Source: Priapulus caudatus (Eukaryota > Priapulida > Priapulimorpha > Priapulimorphida > Priapulidae). Taken from it: a stretch of 24,794 nucleotides of DNA. The translations under genes and the position numbers were made by a program. The notes below the pieces were generated by a model that saw only the letters and a program-made list of their open reading frames with translations, had not been told where the DNA came from and searched no databases. The stretch covers positions 34,796-59,589 of the forward strand of contig NW_014578151.1 in NCBI RefSeq assembly GCF_000485595.1, in the 5' to 3' direction. Below are positions 24,707 to 24,794 of this stretch, piece after piece. How positions within the stretch are numbered: position 1 is the first letter of the stretch; each line of letters begins with the position of its first letter.

Positions 24707-24794
24707 CTACGGATACAGAAATCACACAGACGATGTAACAGCAAGACAGTATACCGTGTGTGGTTTTTTCTTACGCTAAAGTGAACTGATCTGG

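Larger units (their letters stand above)
23351..24794. repeat. Duplicated block B, copy 2 (CWC27 exons 3-5)
   Basis: This is the second copy of 17669-19080, placed beyond the divergent PPTC7-like exon in the same orientation and running off the end of the window. Exons 3, 4 and 5 are here in frame, unlike copy 1. Toward 24794 the sequence again shows indels relative to copy 1, so neither copy is uniformly better. Confidence 0.92.

Overview
This is a fragment of an animal nuclear genome, probably an invertebrate that I cannot place further. It has small GC-rich exons with canonical GT-AG introns, dense microsatellites and minisatellites, scattered CCCTAA telomere-like runs and one 10-N gap (11595-11604). 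Three conserved genes can be recognised by their protein sequence, and no prokaryotic-style features are present.

Layout. (1) 1-4000, + strand: a block holding a 15-bp repeat array and six intact AAA+ exons of ORC1 (origin recognition complex subunit 1). (2) about 4300-8470, + strand: eight exons of low-complexity, basic and acidic sequence with S/T-P sites. They are best read as the disordered ORC1 linker that precedes the AAA+ domain, and their intron phases chain well. (3) about 8600-11594, + strand: a second, diverged and indel-rich version of block 1 (array plus the first four AAA+ exons), ending at the N gap. (4) 11605-12430: the last ORC1 exon (C-terminal winged helix), whose tail and stop codon have been amplified into a 77-bp minisatellite. 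(5) 13666-21370, - strand: CWC27, the spliceosome-associated cyclophilin, in 13 exons from ATG to stop. It converges on ORC1. (6) 21371-21673: a 300-bp divergent promoter. (7) 21674-21893, + strand: first exon of a PPTC7-type mitochondrial PP2C phosphatase. (8) 22200-22560: a hairpin-bearing element that looks like a MITE. (9) 23351-24794: a second copy of CWC27 exons 3-5 and their introns.

The two duplicated blocks (ORC1 exons, CWC27 exons 3-5) look like alleles or unmerged error-prone assembly pieces rather than clean gene duplications. They differ by scattered 1-bp indels, and exon frames broken in one copy are usually intact in the other. The BAH domain of ORC1 and one exon just before its last exon are not in the window.

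The most distinctive biology is a recurring habit of tandem duplication seeded inside coding exons. There is a partial P-loop exon in ORC1 (188-bp shift), the ORC1 C-terminus turned into a minisatellite, a 39-bp in-frame tripling of a CWC27 exon end that carries its 5' splice site, and an echo of the CWC27 C-terminal coding sequence downstream of its stop. A second theme is a 14-bp X-box-like palindrome (GTTGCCATGGCAAC and variants) repeated more than a dozen times across both genes. I did not find a convincing new multi-gene system.
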